Positions 1-8,348 of a stretch of DNA of 64,000 nt are shown one piece after another; positions within the stretch are counted from its first letter, which is position 1, and the number at the start of each line of letters is the position of its first letter. A program made the translations under genes and the position numbers. Where the stretch lies: contig NZ_CP084469.1 of NCBI RefSeq assembly GCF_020405205.1, positions 1,364,001 through 1,428,000 of the forward strand, read 5' to 3'. The notes under the pieces were generated by a model that had not been told where the DNA came from, made no database searches, and saw only the letters and a program-made list of their open reading frames with translations. The stretch is from Natrinema salinisoli (lineage in GTDB: Archaea; Halobacteriota; Halobacteria; Halobacteriales; Natrialbaceae).

Positions 1-175
1 GGGCGCCGACTCGGATCGCGAACTCGACGCGATCGGCCCACGTGGGAAGGGTCGCGGTCGCTGACAGCGCGGCGACGAGCGGCGCGCCGACGAGGATGGT
101 CGCGACGAAGGTCGTCTGCATTACCCAGCCGTAATCGACCCCGTCGGGAGCGGTCGTGTCGACGCGTTCGGGCAC
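1..175 (-). CDS. DUF5822-type small membrane protein, C-terminus cut by window edge
   Basis: The protein begins with a GTG codon (VPERVDTTAPDGVDYGWVMQ) and continues into a hydrophobic helix (FVATILVGAPLVAALSA) before running off the window. The GVDYGWVMQ..F..TILVGAP signature is what I recognise from haloarchaeal DUF5822 proteins, which are about 60 residues long with one or two membrane helices and have no known function. The GTG at 175 is preferred over the ATG at 121 because the conserved GVDYGWVMQ stretch lies between them. A TATA-like element at 200-207 is centred 28 nt upstream, as expected for a leaderless transcript. It is divergent from panB. Confidence 0.6.
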   Translation of the reverse strand, partial: MPERVDTTAPDGVDYGWVMQTTFVATILVGAPLVAALSATATLPTWADRVEFAIRVGA

Positions 176-199
176 AGATGGGTATGACTACCCGGTCCT

Positions 200-207
200 C
201 TTAAATA
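200..207 (-). promoter_or_regulatory. TATA box for the DUF5822 gene
   Basis: On the minus strand it reads TATTTAAG, 28 nt before the GTG start, the usual spacing for leaderless haloarchaeal genes. Confidence 0.5.
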
Positions 208-286
208 CGCCGGCTCGTCCGAGAGCGGACGACGCGAGGTATCAGAAAAACAACGACGTTTAATCGTGGGGCACCAATCTCTGCGT

Positions 287-1099
287 ATGCCTACCGTGCG
301 GGACATCAGGGCAACCGCTGGCGAGGAACCGATCACGATGTTGACAGCCTACGATGCGCCCACGGCGTCGATCGTGGACGAGGCCGGCGTCGACATCATT
401 CTCGTCGGCGACAGCCTCGGCAACACTACTCTGGGTCACGAGAACACGCTCCCGGTGACCGTCGACGATATGGCCCGGCACACCGGCGCGGTCGCGCGTG
501 CGACCGACGACGCGCTCGTCGTCGCCGACATGCCGTTCCTCTCGATCGGCGTCGACGAAGCGGCCAGTATCGAGAACGCCGGACGGATGCTCAAGGAGGA
601 GGACGCACACGCGGTCAAACTCGAGTGCGGTCCCCACACCGTCGATCTCACCGAAAAACTGGTCGAGCTCGGAATCCCCGTGATGGCCCACCTCGGGCTG
701 ACGCCCCAGCACGTCAACCAGTACGGCGGCTACCCGCGACAAGGAACGGAGCAGGCGGCCGCGGAACGCATCCTCGAACTGGCTCAGGCGCACGCGGATG
801 CCGGGGCGTTCTCGCTCGTCCTCGAGCACGTGCCGTCGAACCTCGCGGCCGATGTGACGGCGGCGCTGGATATTCCGACGATCGGGATCGGTGCCGGTCC
901 TGACTGTGACGGACAGGTCCTCGTGGTCGACGACGCGGTCGGACTCAGCGAGTGGTCGCCATCGTTCTCGAAACAGTTCGGGAACGTCCGTCGGGAGATG
1001 GAATCCGCCGTCGGAGAGTACGTGTCGGCGGTCGAGTCCGGCGAGTTCCCCGCCGAGGAACACAGCCACGAAGAGGGCGATCTCGAAGACATCTACTGA
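287..1099 (+). CDS. panB: 3-methyl-2-oxobutanoate hydroxymethyltransferase (ketopantoate hydroxymethyltransferase)
   Basis: PanB transfers a one-carbon unit from methylene-tetrahydropterin to 2-oxoisovalerate, giving ketopantoate for pantothenate and coenzyme A synthesis. The 270-residue protein shows the full TIM-barrel pattern: LTAYDAPTA near the start, the metal-binding VGDSLGN, the catalytic-loop VMAHLGLTPQHVN, and GIGAGPDCDGQVLV. Length matches the family. The ATG at 287 is chosen because the family motif RDIRA..GEEPITMLTAYD starts there and TTTAAT (259-264) lies 25 nt upstream. It stands alone, divergent from the DUF5822 gene. Confidence 0.95.
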   Translation: MPTVRDIRATAGEEPITMLTAYDAPTASIVDEAGVDIILVGDSLGNTTLGHENTLPVTVDDMARHTGAVARATDDALVVADMPFLSIGVDEAASIENAGRMLKEEDAHAVKLECGPHTVDLTEKLVELGIPVMAHLGLTPQHVNQYGGYPRQGTEQAAAERILELAQAHADAGAFSLVLEHVPSNLAADVTAALDIPTIGIGAGPDCDGQVLVVDDAVGLSEWSPSFSKQFGNVRREMESAVGEYVSAVESGEFPAEEHSHEEGDLEDIY

Positions 1100-1286
1100 G
1101 CGGTCGACGCTCGACACGGTGTAGGTGACTCCCGCACGGGGCGGGGATCGATATCTGAGAGGGGGCGCAGGTTCCGACTACGTCCCGTTCGCGACGATGG
1201 TCCGATTCCCCGACATATTAGGGCAATAATACCACATATAATCATAAGCCACACACAGTGGCAGTATTTATATGTCGTGGTAGAGT

Positions 1287-1517
1287 GTGTCGAGACACAG
1301 CGCGGAGGATCACACCATTTCAGAATCTTCGAGCCACACGCCCGGCGAGCGGGGGTGGGCCGCCGATCGGTCGTCGCGGCTACAGCACGTCACCGTCGAG
1401 CAGGAGGACGTGGCCGTCTGTACAATGTTTCCGAAAGAGATCGACGAGGACGTGATGTCGACGAAATGGATCACCGCGACCACCGATTCGTTCGTCCCCC
1501 TCGAGCAACGCAGGTAG
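1287..1517 (+). CDS. DUF7511-type small haloarchaeal protein
   Basis: A 76-residue protein starting at GTG. Its C-terminal half (VTVEQEDVAVCTMFPKEI...STKWITATTDSFVPLEQ) fits the pattern I recognise in DUF7511: a short beta strand, CT.FP, then a TxWITA...FV.L motif. The function is unknown. An in-frame TAG at 1281 makes the GTG at 1287 the first usable start. An AT-rich promoter region lies just upstream, but its TATTTATA (1264-1271) is only about 19 nt before this GTG, so the start is not firm. It is convergent with the alpha/beta hydrolase. Confidence 0.55.
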   Translation: MSRHSAEDHTISESSSHTPGERGWAADRSSRLQHVTVEQEDVAVCTMFPKEIDEDVMSTKWITATTDSFVPLEQRR

Positions 1518-1567
1518 CACCGACGTTCGGGGATCCCGACGACGACGCTACCCTGGCGCTCGCTTTC

Positions 1568-2365
1568 TCAGTACCAGTCCCGGCCTCGTTCGCTGTCGAC
1601 TTCCGCGAGAAATTCGTCGACGACATCGTTGAACGCTGCTGGCCGCTCGACCATCGCCAGATGTGCGGCGTCCTCGATCTCGGCGAGTCCCCCACCGTCG
1701 ATTTCTTCGGCGAGGTATTCGTGGAACCACGGCGGCGTGAGTTGGTCGTGTTCTCCGTACACTGCCAATGCGGGAGTGTCGATCTCGGCGACGCGGTCGC
1801 GGACGTCGAACTCGTGGCAGGTCAGGAAATCCCGGCGCGTGACCGCCTGTCCGCACTCGCGCATCCGCTCCACCGACCGCTCTCGCTGATCCGGGTCGGG
1901 GTCGTGGAAGAGCCGGTCCGGTCCGTGGAGGAACTCGACCGCCTGATCGAAGTCCGACTTGAGCCACGTCAGCAGATCCTCGAGCACGCCGAGTCGGGCA
2001 CCGGTCCCCGTCAGGACGACCGCTTCGGGATCGTACTCGCGCTCGAGGAGGATCTGGAGGACCACGGCACCGCCGAGGGAGCTTCCGACGAGGACCTCCG
2101 CGTCGGTCGCCTCGACGACGGCCAGGACGTCGTCGGCGTACGCGGACAACGCCGAGTAGCCGGCGCTCGCATCGATATCGTCCGAGTCGCCGTGGCCGCT
2201 GAGATCGATCAGAGCGATCGGCGCCTGATCTGCGAGCGCTCGCTGCCCCTCCCAGACGTCGCGCGACCCACCGCTCCCGTGAATACAGCAGATCGGCGGC
2301 CCGTCGTGACCTCGATCGACGACCTCGTACGCCGTTTCCCGGCCGTGATGTGATACCGTTTCCAT
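1568..2365 (-). CDS. alpha/beta-fold hydrolase
   Basis: A 265-residue alpha/beta hydrolase of the epoxide hydrolase/haloperoxidase type. Visible parts are the oxyanion motif IHGSGGS (about residue 29), the nucleophile elbow GSSLGG with Ser96, a helical cap, the acidic-residue loop YGEHDQLTPP and the catalytic His in DAAHLAMVERP. The substrate cannot be told. The ATG at 2365 is preferred over longer in-frame starts because it begins right at the first strand and a TTTATC box lies about 27 nt upstream. Confidence 0.85.
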   Translation of the reverse strand: METVSHHGRETAYEVVDRGHDGPPICCIHGSGGSRDVWEGQRALADQAPIALIDLSGHGDSDDIDASAGYSALSAYADDVLAVVEATDAEVLVGSSLGGAVVLQILLEREYDPEAVVLTGTGARLGVLEDLLTWLKSDFDQAVEFLHGPDRLFHDPDPDQRERSVERMRECGQAVTRRDFLTCHEFDVRDRVAEIDTPALAVYGEHDQLTPPWFHEYLAEEIDGGGLAEIEDAAHLAMVERPAAFNDVVDEFLAEVDSERGRDWY

Positions 2366-2560
2366 GTCGAACGACACGACCGGAACGGTGATAAAGACTC
2401 GATTCGGCGGAGCCCGGGAGACGCCACCAACGGGAATATAACTGTCCCGGCCCACTATTGCGGTACCGTCTCGGACGAGTATTCGCGGTGATCCTACTGT
2501 GAACCACGAACAATCAACTCTCTACCGATACACCGCCTTCATGCGGTATTTCGTCGAAAG

Positions 2561-2593
2561 GTTTATATAGTGTCGGCGCTAACTTTGGGTTAG
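2561..2593 (+). promoter_or_regulatory. promoter of the Hsp20-like/cdc48 operon with inverted repeat at the start site
   Basis: A strong BRE/TATA (GAAAGGTTTATATA, 2557-2570) precedes the operon. A perfect 5-5-5 inverted repeat, CTAAC-TTTGG-GTTAG at 2579-2593, sits where transcription should begin, 8 nt before the ATG at 2601. It could be an operator; its regulator is unknown. Confidence 0.6.
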
Positions 2594-2600
2594 TTACAGC

Positions 2601-2849
2601 ATGACTCTCGAACAATTCACCCCCGAAGAGGGGCAGGTGGCCCGACGGTACGAATACGACGACAGCACGGTGATGGCTGTCGACTTCGGTACCGAGGAGG
2701 CCGACGCGTCGGTCGACGTCGTCGACGACACGGTTATCGTCGTCCTCGCCGACGACCAGTACGAAATCGAACTCCCTGACGATATCGAGAACGCGCACAC
2801 GTTTATGAAAAACGGAGTTCTCACTGTCGAACTGGAGGAGGAACTATGA
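2601..2849 (+). CDS. Hsp20-like small protein (DUF7127 type) coupled to CDC48
   Basis: An 82-residue acidic protein that looks like a single compact beta-sandwich: [29 protein letters not shown] and the ending [12 protein letters not shown]. The last segment matches the NGVLT-type ending of the alpha-crystallin domain of small heat-shock proteins, so I read it as a minimal Hsp20/CS-like domain without flanking arms. Its stop overlaps the cdc48 start by four bases (ATGA), which suggests translational coupling. A role as CDC48 adaptor or substrate-holding chaperone is inference from this arrangement. Confidence 0.6.
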   Translation: MTLEQFTPEEGQVARRYEYDDSTVMAVDFGTEEADASVDVVDDTVIVVLADDQYEIELPDDIENAHTFMKNGVLTVELEEEL

Positions 2850-5107
2850 AACTCACTGTCAAACCACTCAAACAGAAGGACGCGGGCCGCGGGCTGGCCG
2901 CGATCGACCGCGTCTCCATGAACGAACTCGACCTCGAGAACGGGGACTACATCGTCATCAAGGGCAAGGGCGACAACCAGGCCGTCGCCCGCGTCTGGCC
3001 CGGCTACCCCGAAGACGAAGGACGCGGAATCGTCCGCATCGACGGCCGCCTGCGACAGGAGGCCGACGTCGGGATCGACGACAACGTGTCCATCGAACCC
3101 GCCGACGTCAAACCCGCCAACTCGGTCACCGTGGCGCTTCCCCAGAACCTGCGCATCCGCGGCGACATCGGCCCGCTCGTGCGGGACAAGCTGAGCGGGC
3201 AGGCGGTCACGGAGGGCCAGACGGTCCCGTTCTCGCTCTCCTTCGGGCCCATGGCCAGCTCCGGCCAGTCCGTCCCGCTGAAGATCGCGGGTACCTCGCC
3301 GTCGGGCACCGTCGTCATCACGGACTCGACGAGCATCGAGATCTCGGAGACCCCCGCCGAACAGGTCGAATCCGGCGGCGGCGCCTCCGCAGAGGGCGTC
3401 CCGAACGTCGCCTACGAGGACATCGGCGGCTTGGACGAGGAACTCGACCAGGTCCGCGAGATGATCGAGCTGCCGATGCGCCACCCCGAACTGTTCCAAC
3501 AGCTCGGGATCGAGCCGCCGAAGGGCGTCCTCCTGCACGGCCCGCCGGGCACGGGGAAGACCCTGATGGCCAAGGCCGTCGCCAACGAGATCGACGCCCA
3601 CTTCGAGACCATCTCCGGGCCGGAGATCATGTCGAAGTACTACGGCGAGTCCGAAGAACAGCTCCGTGAAGTCTTCGAGGAAGCCGAGGAGAACGCCCCC
3701 TCGATCATCTTCATCGACGAGCTCGACTCCATCGCGGCCAAACGCGAGGAAGCCGGCGGTGACGTGGAACGACGCGTCGTCGCCCAGCTGCTCAGCCTGA
3801 TGGACGGTCTCGAGGAACGAGGCCGCGTCACGGTCATCGCCGCGACCAACCGGGTCGACGCGATCGATCCCGCGCTCCGTCGCGGCGGTCGCTTCGACCG
3901 CGAGATCGAGATCGGCGTCCCCGACAAGGAGGGCCGCAAGGAGATCCTGCAGGTCCACACCCGCGGGATGCCCCTCGACGAGGGCATCGACCTCGATCAG
4001 TACGCCGAGAGCACGCACGGCTTCGTCGGTGCCGACCTCGAGTCGCTGGCCCGCGAGAGCGCGATGAACGCGCTCCGTCGCATCCGCCCCGAACTCGACC
4101 TCGAGTCCGAGGAGATCGACGCCGACGTGCTCGACTCGCTCGAGGTCACCGAACGCGACTTCAAGGAGGCGCTCAAGGGCATCCAGCCCTCCGCGATGCG
4201 CGAGGTCTTCGTCGAAGTCCCCGACGTCACCTGGAACGACGTCGGTGGGCTGGGGGATACCAAAGAGCAGCTCCGCGAGACGATCCAGTGGCCCCTGGAC
4301 TACCCCGAAGTGTTCGAGCAGATGGACATGCAGGCCGCCAAGGGCGTCCTCATGTACGGCCCGCCGGGCACGGGGAAGACCCTGCTCGCGAAGGCCGTCG
4401 CCAACGAGGCTCAGTCGAACTTCATCTCGATCAAGGGCCCCGAGCTGCTGAACAAGTACGTCGGCGAGTCCGAGAAGGGCGTTCGCGAGGTCTTCGAAAA
4501 GGCGCGGTCGAACGCACCGACCGTGATCTTCTTCGACGAGATCGACTCGATCGCGGGCGAACGCGGCCAGCGCCAGGGTGACTCCGGCGTCGGCGAACGC
4601 GTCGTCTCCCAGCTCCTGACCGAGCTCGACGGCCTCGAGGAACTCGAGGACGTCGTCGTGGTCGCCACGACCAACCGCCCGGACCTCATCGACAGCGCCC
4701 TGCTCCGTCCCGGCCGGCTCGACCGACACGTCCACGTGCCGGTCCCCGACGAGGACGCGCGCAAGGCGATCTTCGAGGTCCACACCCGCAACAAGCCCCT
4801 GGCCGAGTCGGTCGACCTCGAGTGGCTCGCGGGCGAAACGGATGGCTACGTCGGTGCCGACATCGAGGCCGTCTGTCGCGAAGCGTCGATGGCAGCCAGC
4901 CGCGAGTTCATCAACTCGGTCGATCCCGACGACATGGACGACACCATCGGCAACGTTCGCATTAGCCGCGACCACTTCGAACACGCGCTCGGCGAGGTCA
5001 ACCCGAGCGTCTCCCCCGACACCCGTGAGCAGTACGAGGAGCTCGAAGACGAGTTCCAGCGGGCCGAACCCGGACAGGACGAACAGCTCGGACGCACCTT
5101 CCAGTAA
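2846..5107 (+). CDS. cdc48: CDC48/VCP-type AAA+ ATPase
   Basis: A 753-residue archaeal CDC48 (p97/VAT). The N-domain double-psi barrel and four-stranded part occupy about residues 1-185. Two AAA modules follow. D1 has Walker A GPPGTGKT at 232-239 and Walker [11 protein letters not shown]2 has Walker A around 505-512 and VIFFDEIDS. Both have arginine-finger regions ending R..RFDRE or RPGRLDRH. The hexamer unfolds proteins for the proteasome. It overlaps the small Hsp20-like gene upstream, so both share the promoter at 2557-2570. A short T-run at 5174-5178 may end the transcript. Confidence 0.97.
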   Translation: MKLTVKPLKQKDAGRGLAAIDRVSMNELDLENGDYIVIKGKGDNQAVARVWPGYPEDEGRGIVRIDGRLRQEADVGIDDNVSIEPADVKPANSVTVALPQNLRIRGDIGPLVRDKLSGQAVTEGQTVPFSLSFGPMASSGQSVPLKIAGTSPSGTVVITDSTSIEISETPAEQVESGGGASAEGVPNVAYEDIGGLDEELDQVREMIELPMRHPELFQQLGIEPPKGVLLHGPPGTGKTLMAKAVANEIDAHFETISGPEIMSKYYGESEEQLREVFEEAEENAPSIIFIDELDSIAAKREEAGGDVERRVVAQLLSLMDGLEERGRVTVIAATNRVDAIDPALRRGGRFDREIEIGVPDKEGRKEILQVHTRGMPLDEGIDLDQYAESTHGFVGADLESLARESAMNALRRIRPELDLESEEIDADVLDSLEVTERDFKEALKGIQPSAMREVFVEVPDVTWNDVGGLGDTKEQLRETIQWPLDYPEVFEQMDMQAAKGVLMYGPPGTGKTLLAKAVANEAQSNFISIKGPELLNKYVGESEKGVREVFEKARSNAPTVIFFDEIDSIAGERGQRQGDSGVGERVVSQLLTELDGLEELEDVVVVATTNRPDLIDSALLRPGRLDRHVHVPVPDEDARKAIFEVHTRNKPLAESVDLEWLAGETDGYVGADIEAVCREASMAASREFINSVDPDDMDDTIGNVRISRDHFEHALGEVNPSVSPDTREQYEELEDEFQRAEPGQDEQLGRTFQ

Positions 5108-5372
5108 GGTCTGCGTCCGCGGCAGCGACCGGCGTTGCCACCGTTCGCGTTCCGCCTCCGACCGCTCACTTCATTTTTCGACCGCCGTACGGTTCGCATA
5201 TCGTTGGTAGTAGTCTTCCTACTAGCAGCTTCGAACTCGAGTACCACGGGTCGATAGTCGAAGACGGACCGATCGCAGAGAAGCGAGTCCGCTCGGTCGA
5301 TAGATCGCGGACCGATCCGTACGTATCACATAAGTGACTGCCGAAGGAATCCGTTCGGTTCGGGCTCGCGTA

Positions 5373-5846
5373 TCAGTGGGCGATGTCCGCCGGCTCGAGG
5401 TCCGCGAGAACTTCGTCGGCGTGGCCGTCGGGCGAAACACCCTCGTAGACCGCCTCGATCCGTCCGTCCGGACCGACGACGTATGTGTTCCGGAAGACGC
5501 CGTCGAAGGTGTTCCCGAACATGCGTTTCTCACCGTAAGACTCGTAGAGCGTCGCGACTTCCCCGAACTCGTCCGAGAGCAGATCGAACTCGAGGTCGTA
5601 GTCGGCCGCGAAATCCGCGATGTCGTCGACGGGGTCGTCGCTGATGCCGACGACTGCGGCGTCGAGATCGTCGAGTTTCGGGAGCGCATCGTTGAACTCG
5701 CAGGCCTCGGTCGTACAGCCGTCCGTGTTGGCACGAGGATAGAAGTAGACGACGAGCCGCTGCCCGTCGAAATCGGAGCGGCGGACCGTCTCGCCGTGTT
5801 GGTTTTGCAGTTCGAACTCTGGTGCCTCGTCGCCGGCGTCGAGCAT
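5373..5846 (-). CDS. bcp: thioredoxin-dependent peroxiredoxin, Bcp/PrxQ type
   Basis: This 157-residue protein reduces hydrogen peroxide and organic peroxides with a thioredoxin-type donor. It has the Bcp core: GDEAPEFELQNQHGE, the strand VVYFYPRANT, peroxidatic Cys44 and resolving Cys49 spaced C-x4-C in TDGCTTEAC, and the YGEKRMFG...FRNTYVVGPDG region. Both cysteines are present, so it should be an atypical two-Cys enzyme. It lies 84 nt downstream of gins on the same strand and may be read partly from it. Confidence 0.93.
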   Translation of the reverse strand: MLDAGDEAPEFELQNQHGETVRRSDFDGQRLVVYFYPRANTDGCTTEACEFNDALPKLDDLDAAVVGISDDPVDDIADFAADYDLEFDLLSDEFGEVATLYESYGEKRMFGNTFDGVFRNTYVVGPDGRIEAVYEGVSPDGHADEVLADLEPADIAH

Positions 5847-5930
5847 GAATGCGAGTTAGCGACGGGTAATGTATGCGTTACGGTTTCACACGACAGCTGT
5901 CCGCGGGGCCGAAACCGAGATCCGATCGCT

Positions 5931-6950
5931 TCACTCGAGCCGTTCGGCGGCCTCTCGCTCGAGGAGCGGGGCGGCGTTTGCTTCCGGCAGCGTGACCACG
6001 TCATCGCTCGACAGGGTGTACTCTCGATCGTCGACGCCGAGAATGGAGCCGATATCGGTGGTGATTCTGACGGTCGCCCGATCGACGTCGGCGGTCGGGT
6101 CGTGTGACTCGTCGGGTCCAGAGCCGTCACCTGGGTCCGGGACCGTCGAATCGGCGTCACGGTCCGTCCCCGTGGAGTTCGGTTGCGTCGGGTCCGCAGT
6201 ATCGACGGCCCCGCCGTCCGTGGAACGGGGAGACGGTTCGTCGGTGTCCTCGATCGGTCGCTCGGACCCATCGGTTCGGCCGGTTTCGGTCGCGTCAGTC
6301 GTGCCGACCGACGGTCCGTCGCCGCCCATGACGTCCGCGGGAGAGACCCCGCTCGAGTCCGCTGATTCCGGTTCTGCCTCCGCCGGGGAATGGTCGCCCG
6401 GTGACGGCTCCTCGGGCGGTGCCGGCGGCGGGTCGTCCGAAGCCGTGGTATCCGCTGATGGGTGGCCGGGAACCGACTCGGGGTCACCGCGTGTCTCGGC
6501 CGAGGCGGGATCGGAGCCGGCCGTCGAATCCGCGTTCGCATCCGGCCCGGCGACCGGATCCGCGACGCCCTCGAGCACGTCCAGCACGCGGCTCTTGTTC
6601 GAGCTAATGCGGTCGACGAGGTCGTCGAAGAGGTCGGATTCTTCGGCGGTGAGGCCCTCGTCGTCGGCCGGCATGCCGGCCGCGGCGAGGCTGGCCTGCT
6701 TGACGAGTTTCCCCATCCGGCGCTCGTAGATCGCTTCGACGACGTCCTTGGCGGTCTCGATCTCGTCGGTCAGCTGCCCGACCTCGGGCTCGGAAAAGGG
6801 ATCCTCGGCCTGCTCGGCCACGCGGTCGCGTTCGTCCTCGAGATCGGCGATGTACTCGCCGACCTCCTGATAGAACGAGGGGCGCAGGTTCTGGAGGCTA
6901 TCCTTCTGGCGCTCCTTGCTCTGGACCGAACGCAGTTCGTCTAGATTCAT
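5931..6950 (-). CDS. DNA replication GINS complex subunit (GINS51/Gins15)
   Basis: GINS joins the MCM helicase and Cdc45/RecJ at the archaeal replication fork. The 339-residue protein starts with the helical A domain (MNLDELRSVQSKERQKDSLQ, then SFYQEVGEYIADLEDERDRV and the GKLVKQAS segment) and ends with the small beta-rich B domain (VRITTDIGSILGVDDREYTL...VVTLPEANAAPLLE). Between them is an acidic, Pro/Ser/Gly-rich linker of about 150 residues, as is usual in haloarchaea. Longer in-frame starts upstream lack protein-like sequence. Gins51 is commonly next to priS; here four other genes separate them. Confidence 0.85.
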   Translation of the reverse strand: MNLDELRSVQSKERQKDSLQNLRPSFYQEVGEYIADLEDERDRVAEQAEDPFSEPEVGQLTDEIETAKDVVEAIYERRMGKLVKQASLAAAGMPADDEGLTAEESDLFDDLVDRISSNKSRVLDVLEGVADPVAGPDANADSTAGSDPASAETRGDPESVPGHPSADTTASDDPPPAPPEEPSPGDHSPAEAEPESADSSGVSPADVMGGDGPSVGTTDATETGRTDGSERPIEDTDEPSPRSTDGGAVDTADPTQPNSTGTDRDADSTVPDPGDGSGPDESHDPTADVDRATVRITTDIGSILGVDDREYTLSSDDVVTLPEANAAPLLEREAAERLE

Positions 6951-7089
6951 TGCTGTGCTCACTACCCGTCCCGACGGACGGTCATCGGAACTCCTGACCG
7001 GAGTGAACAGTCTCCGGGGTTGTAAACATATCGTCGTCGACGCGATAGAGTCCGACTCACGAGCGGCGGTCAGTCCGACGATCCGACGA

Positions 7090-7728
7090 CTATCGGACGG
7101 TGAACGACCCCTCGAGGCCGAGCGTCTGGTGGGGAGCACAGTAGTAGCGATACTCGCCCGGCTCCTCGAACGTGTGGCCGTGTTCGTACCCCTCGTCGTA
7201 GGTATCAGACGCCGTTCCCGGCGTTCCCTTCCAGTCCGACCCCTCGGGTTTCGCACGGACACGGAGGTTGTGTCCCGAGTCCATCCAGATCCAGTGAACG
7301 GTTTCGCCCGCGTCGATTTCGAAGGACTCCGGATCGAACTGGAACCCGTCGGGAGCGACCTCGACGACCTGTGACGGTGCTTGCTCGAGCGGTGGGGTAA
7401 TCTCCGTGTCGTCCGAATCCGTCCCCCCTCCATCGTCGGTCTCGTTCTCGGACGGGTCGGAGGGCGGATCCGTTTCCTCACTATTGCCGCCGGTTGCGGT
7501 CTCGGCGTCGTCGCTCGAGACGTCGTCCGAGTCCGGCCCCCAGGGATTGGTCAAACAGCCGGAGATACCGACCGCGAGCGCGCTCGCGGTCGTTGATAGC
7601 AGTGTTCGTCTGCTTCTGCTCGAATCGACCGATCGGGGACGGTCTCGGAGACCGTCGCCGTCGGTACCGTCTCCGTTCGGTTCGATACTCGAGCCGTTGT
7701 CGTCGATGCCCATCTCGTGATCTGTCAT
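7090..7728 (-). CDS. halocyanin-type blue copper lipoprotein with Leu in the axial-ligand position
   Basis: A 212-residue exported cupredoxin. A Tat-like signal (SRSRRTLLST) ends in the lipobox-like GISGC, followed by a Ser/Asp/Thr-rich linker and one plastocyanin fold at the C-terminus. Copper ligands visible are His in DSGHNLRV and Cys and His in YYCAPHQTLGLEGSF. The axial Met expected in CxPHxxxGM is Leu here. It should carry electrons on the outer face of the membrane. It is the last of four genes joined by 4-nt overlaps: its ATG overlaps the stop of the six-helix membrane protein gene. Start 7728 is supported by that overlap. Confidence 0.85.
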   Translation of the reverse strand: MTDHEMGIDDNGSSIEPNGDGTDGDGLRDRPRSVDSSRSRRTLLSTTASALAVGISGCLTNPWGPDSDDVSSDDAETATGGNSEETDPPSDPSENETDDGGGTDSDDTEITPPLEQAPSQVVEVAPDGFQFDPESFEIDAGETVHWIWMDSGHNLRVRAKPEGSDWKGTPGTASDTYDEGYEHGHTFEEPGEYRYYCAPHQTLGLEGSFTVR

Positions 7729-8348
7729 GCGTTCCTCACTGGTTCGGCGGGTCGATCGGGGGCTTCCGTGTCGGCGGCTGTGAACGCAACGTCCGCGAGT
7801 ATCGGCCCTGCGTGGACGACTCCCGTGAGCGCGAACATCCAGGACCGGCTCTCGAGCGGAAACGCCGCCCACGCGACGAGGACGATGACGGCCAGCAGGC
7901 ACCCGGCGAGATACGCCAGTCGGGTGCGGTCGACGGCGACGATTCCCATCGCCAGATAGCCGATCGCGTAGACCCCGATCCAGGGGTGCCAGAGCGCATA
8001 TCTCGCCAGCGATTCCGGAAAAAGGCCGGTGACGACGGCGGCGTTGCTCGTCATCGCGATGGCGACGAGGACTCCCCACAACCAGAACGGCGGCCCGTAC
8101 GTGACAGCGCGCGAGCCGGCTCCGAGGATTACCCCCGCAATCGTTATCGTCGCCAGCAGCCAGAACAGGAGCACGAGTACCGCTCCCTCGACGCCGACCG
8201 TTCCGAGGGAACGACCGGGATTCCAGGCGACGTACTGTGTCACGCTCCATCCCGAGAGCCCGACGATCGCGACGATTCCGAGCACCTGATCCACGGTCAG
8301 TCCGTCGTGGAGCGTCGAATCGACCGTCCCCGGTTCGGCGGTCGTCAT
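7725..8348 (-). CDS. six-helix membrane protein of the transducer/halocyanin cassette
   Basis: A 207-residue integral membrane protein. I count six hydrophobic helices: near residues 20-40, 55-80, 90-112, 118-138, 142-164 and 168-190. Two histidines lie in or at membrane helices: LWHPWIG at helix 4 and GVVHAGPIL in helix 6. These could bind a cofactor such as heme, but no recognised heme motif proves it. I do not recognise the family. It overlaps the ferredoxin-like gene before it and the halocyanin gene after it (ATGA at both), so it is almost certainly co-expressed with them. Confidence 0.75.
   Translation of the reverse strand: MTTAEPGTVDSTLHDGLTVDQVLGIVAIVGLSGWSVTQYVAWNPGRSLGTVGVEGAVLVLLFWLLATITIAGVILGAGSRAVTYGPPFWLWGVLVAIAMTSNAAVVTGLFPESLARYALWHPWIGVYAIGYLAMGIVAVDRTRLAYLAGCLLAVIVLVAWAAFPLESRSWMFALTGVVHAGPILADVAFTAADTEAPDRPAEPVRNA

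Noticed and set aside
260-1117. 285-codon minus-strand frame over panB
   Set aside because: Shadow of panB, with no recognisable motif.
2594-4984. 796-codon open frame antisense to cdc48
   Set aside because: It is a codon-bias shadow: high GC third positions in cdc48 keep the opposite frame open. The composition (Val/Leu/Asp/Arg/Gly) has no domain, and CDC48 is certain.
7725-8348. Six-helix protein as a sensory rhodopsin
   Set aside because: Only six helices are visible and there is no retinal-binding Lys in a last helix or opsin-type aromatic pattern.
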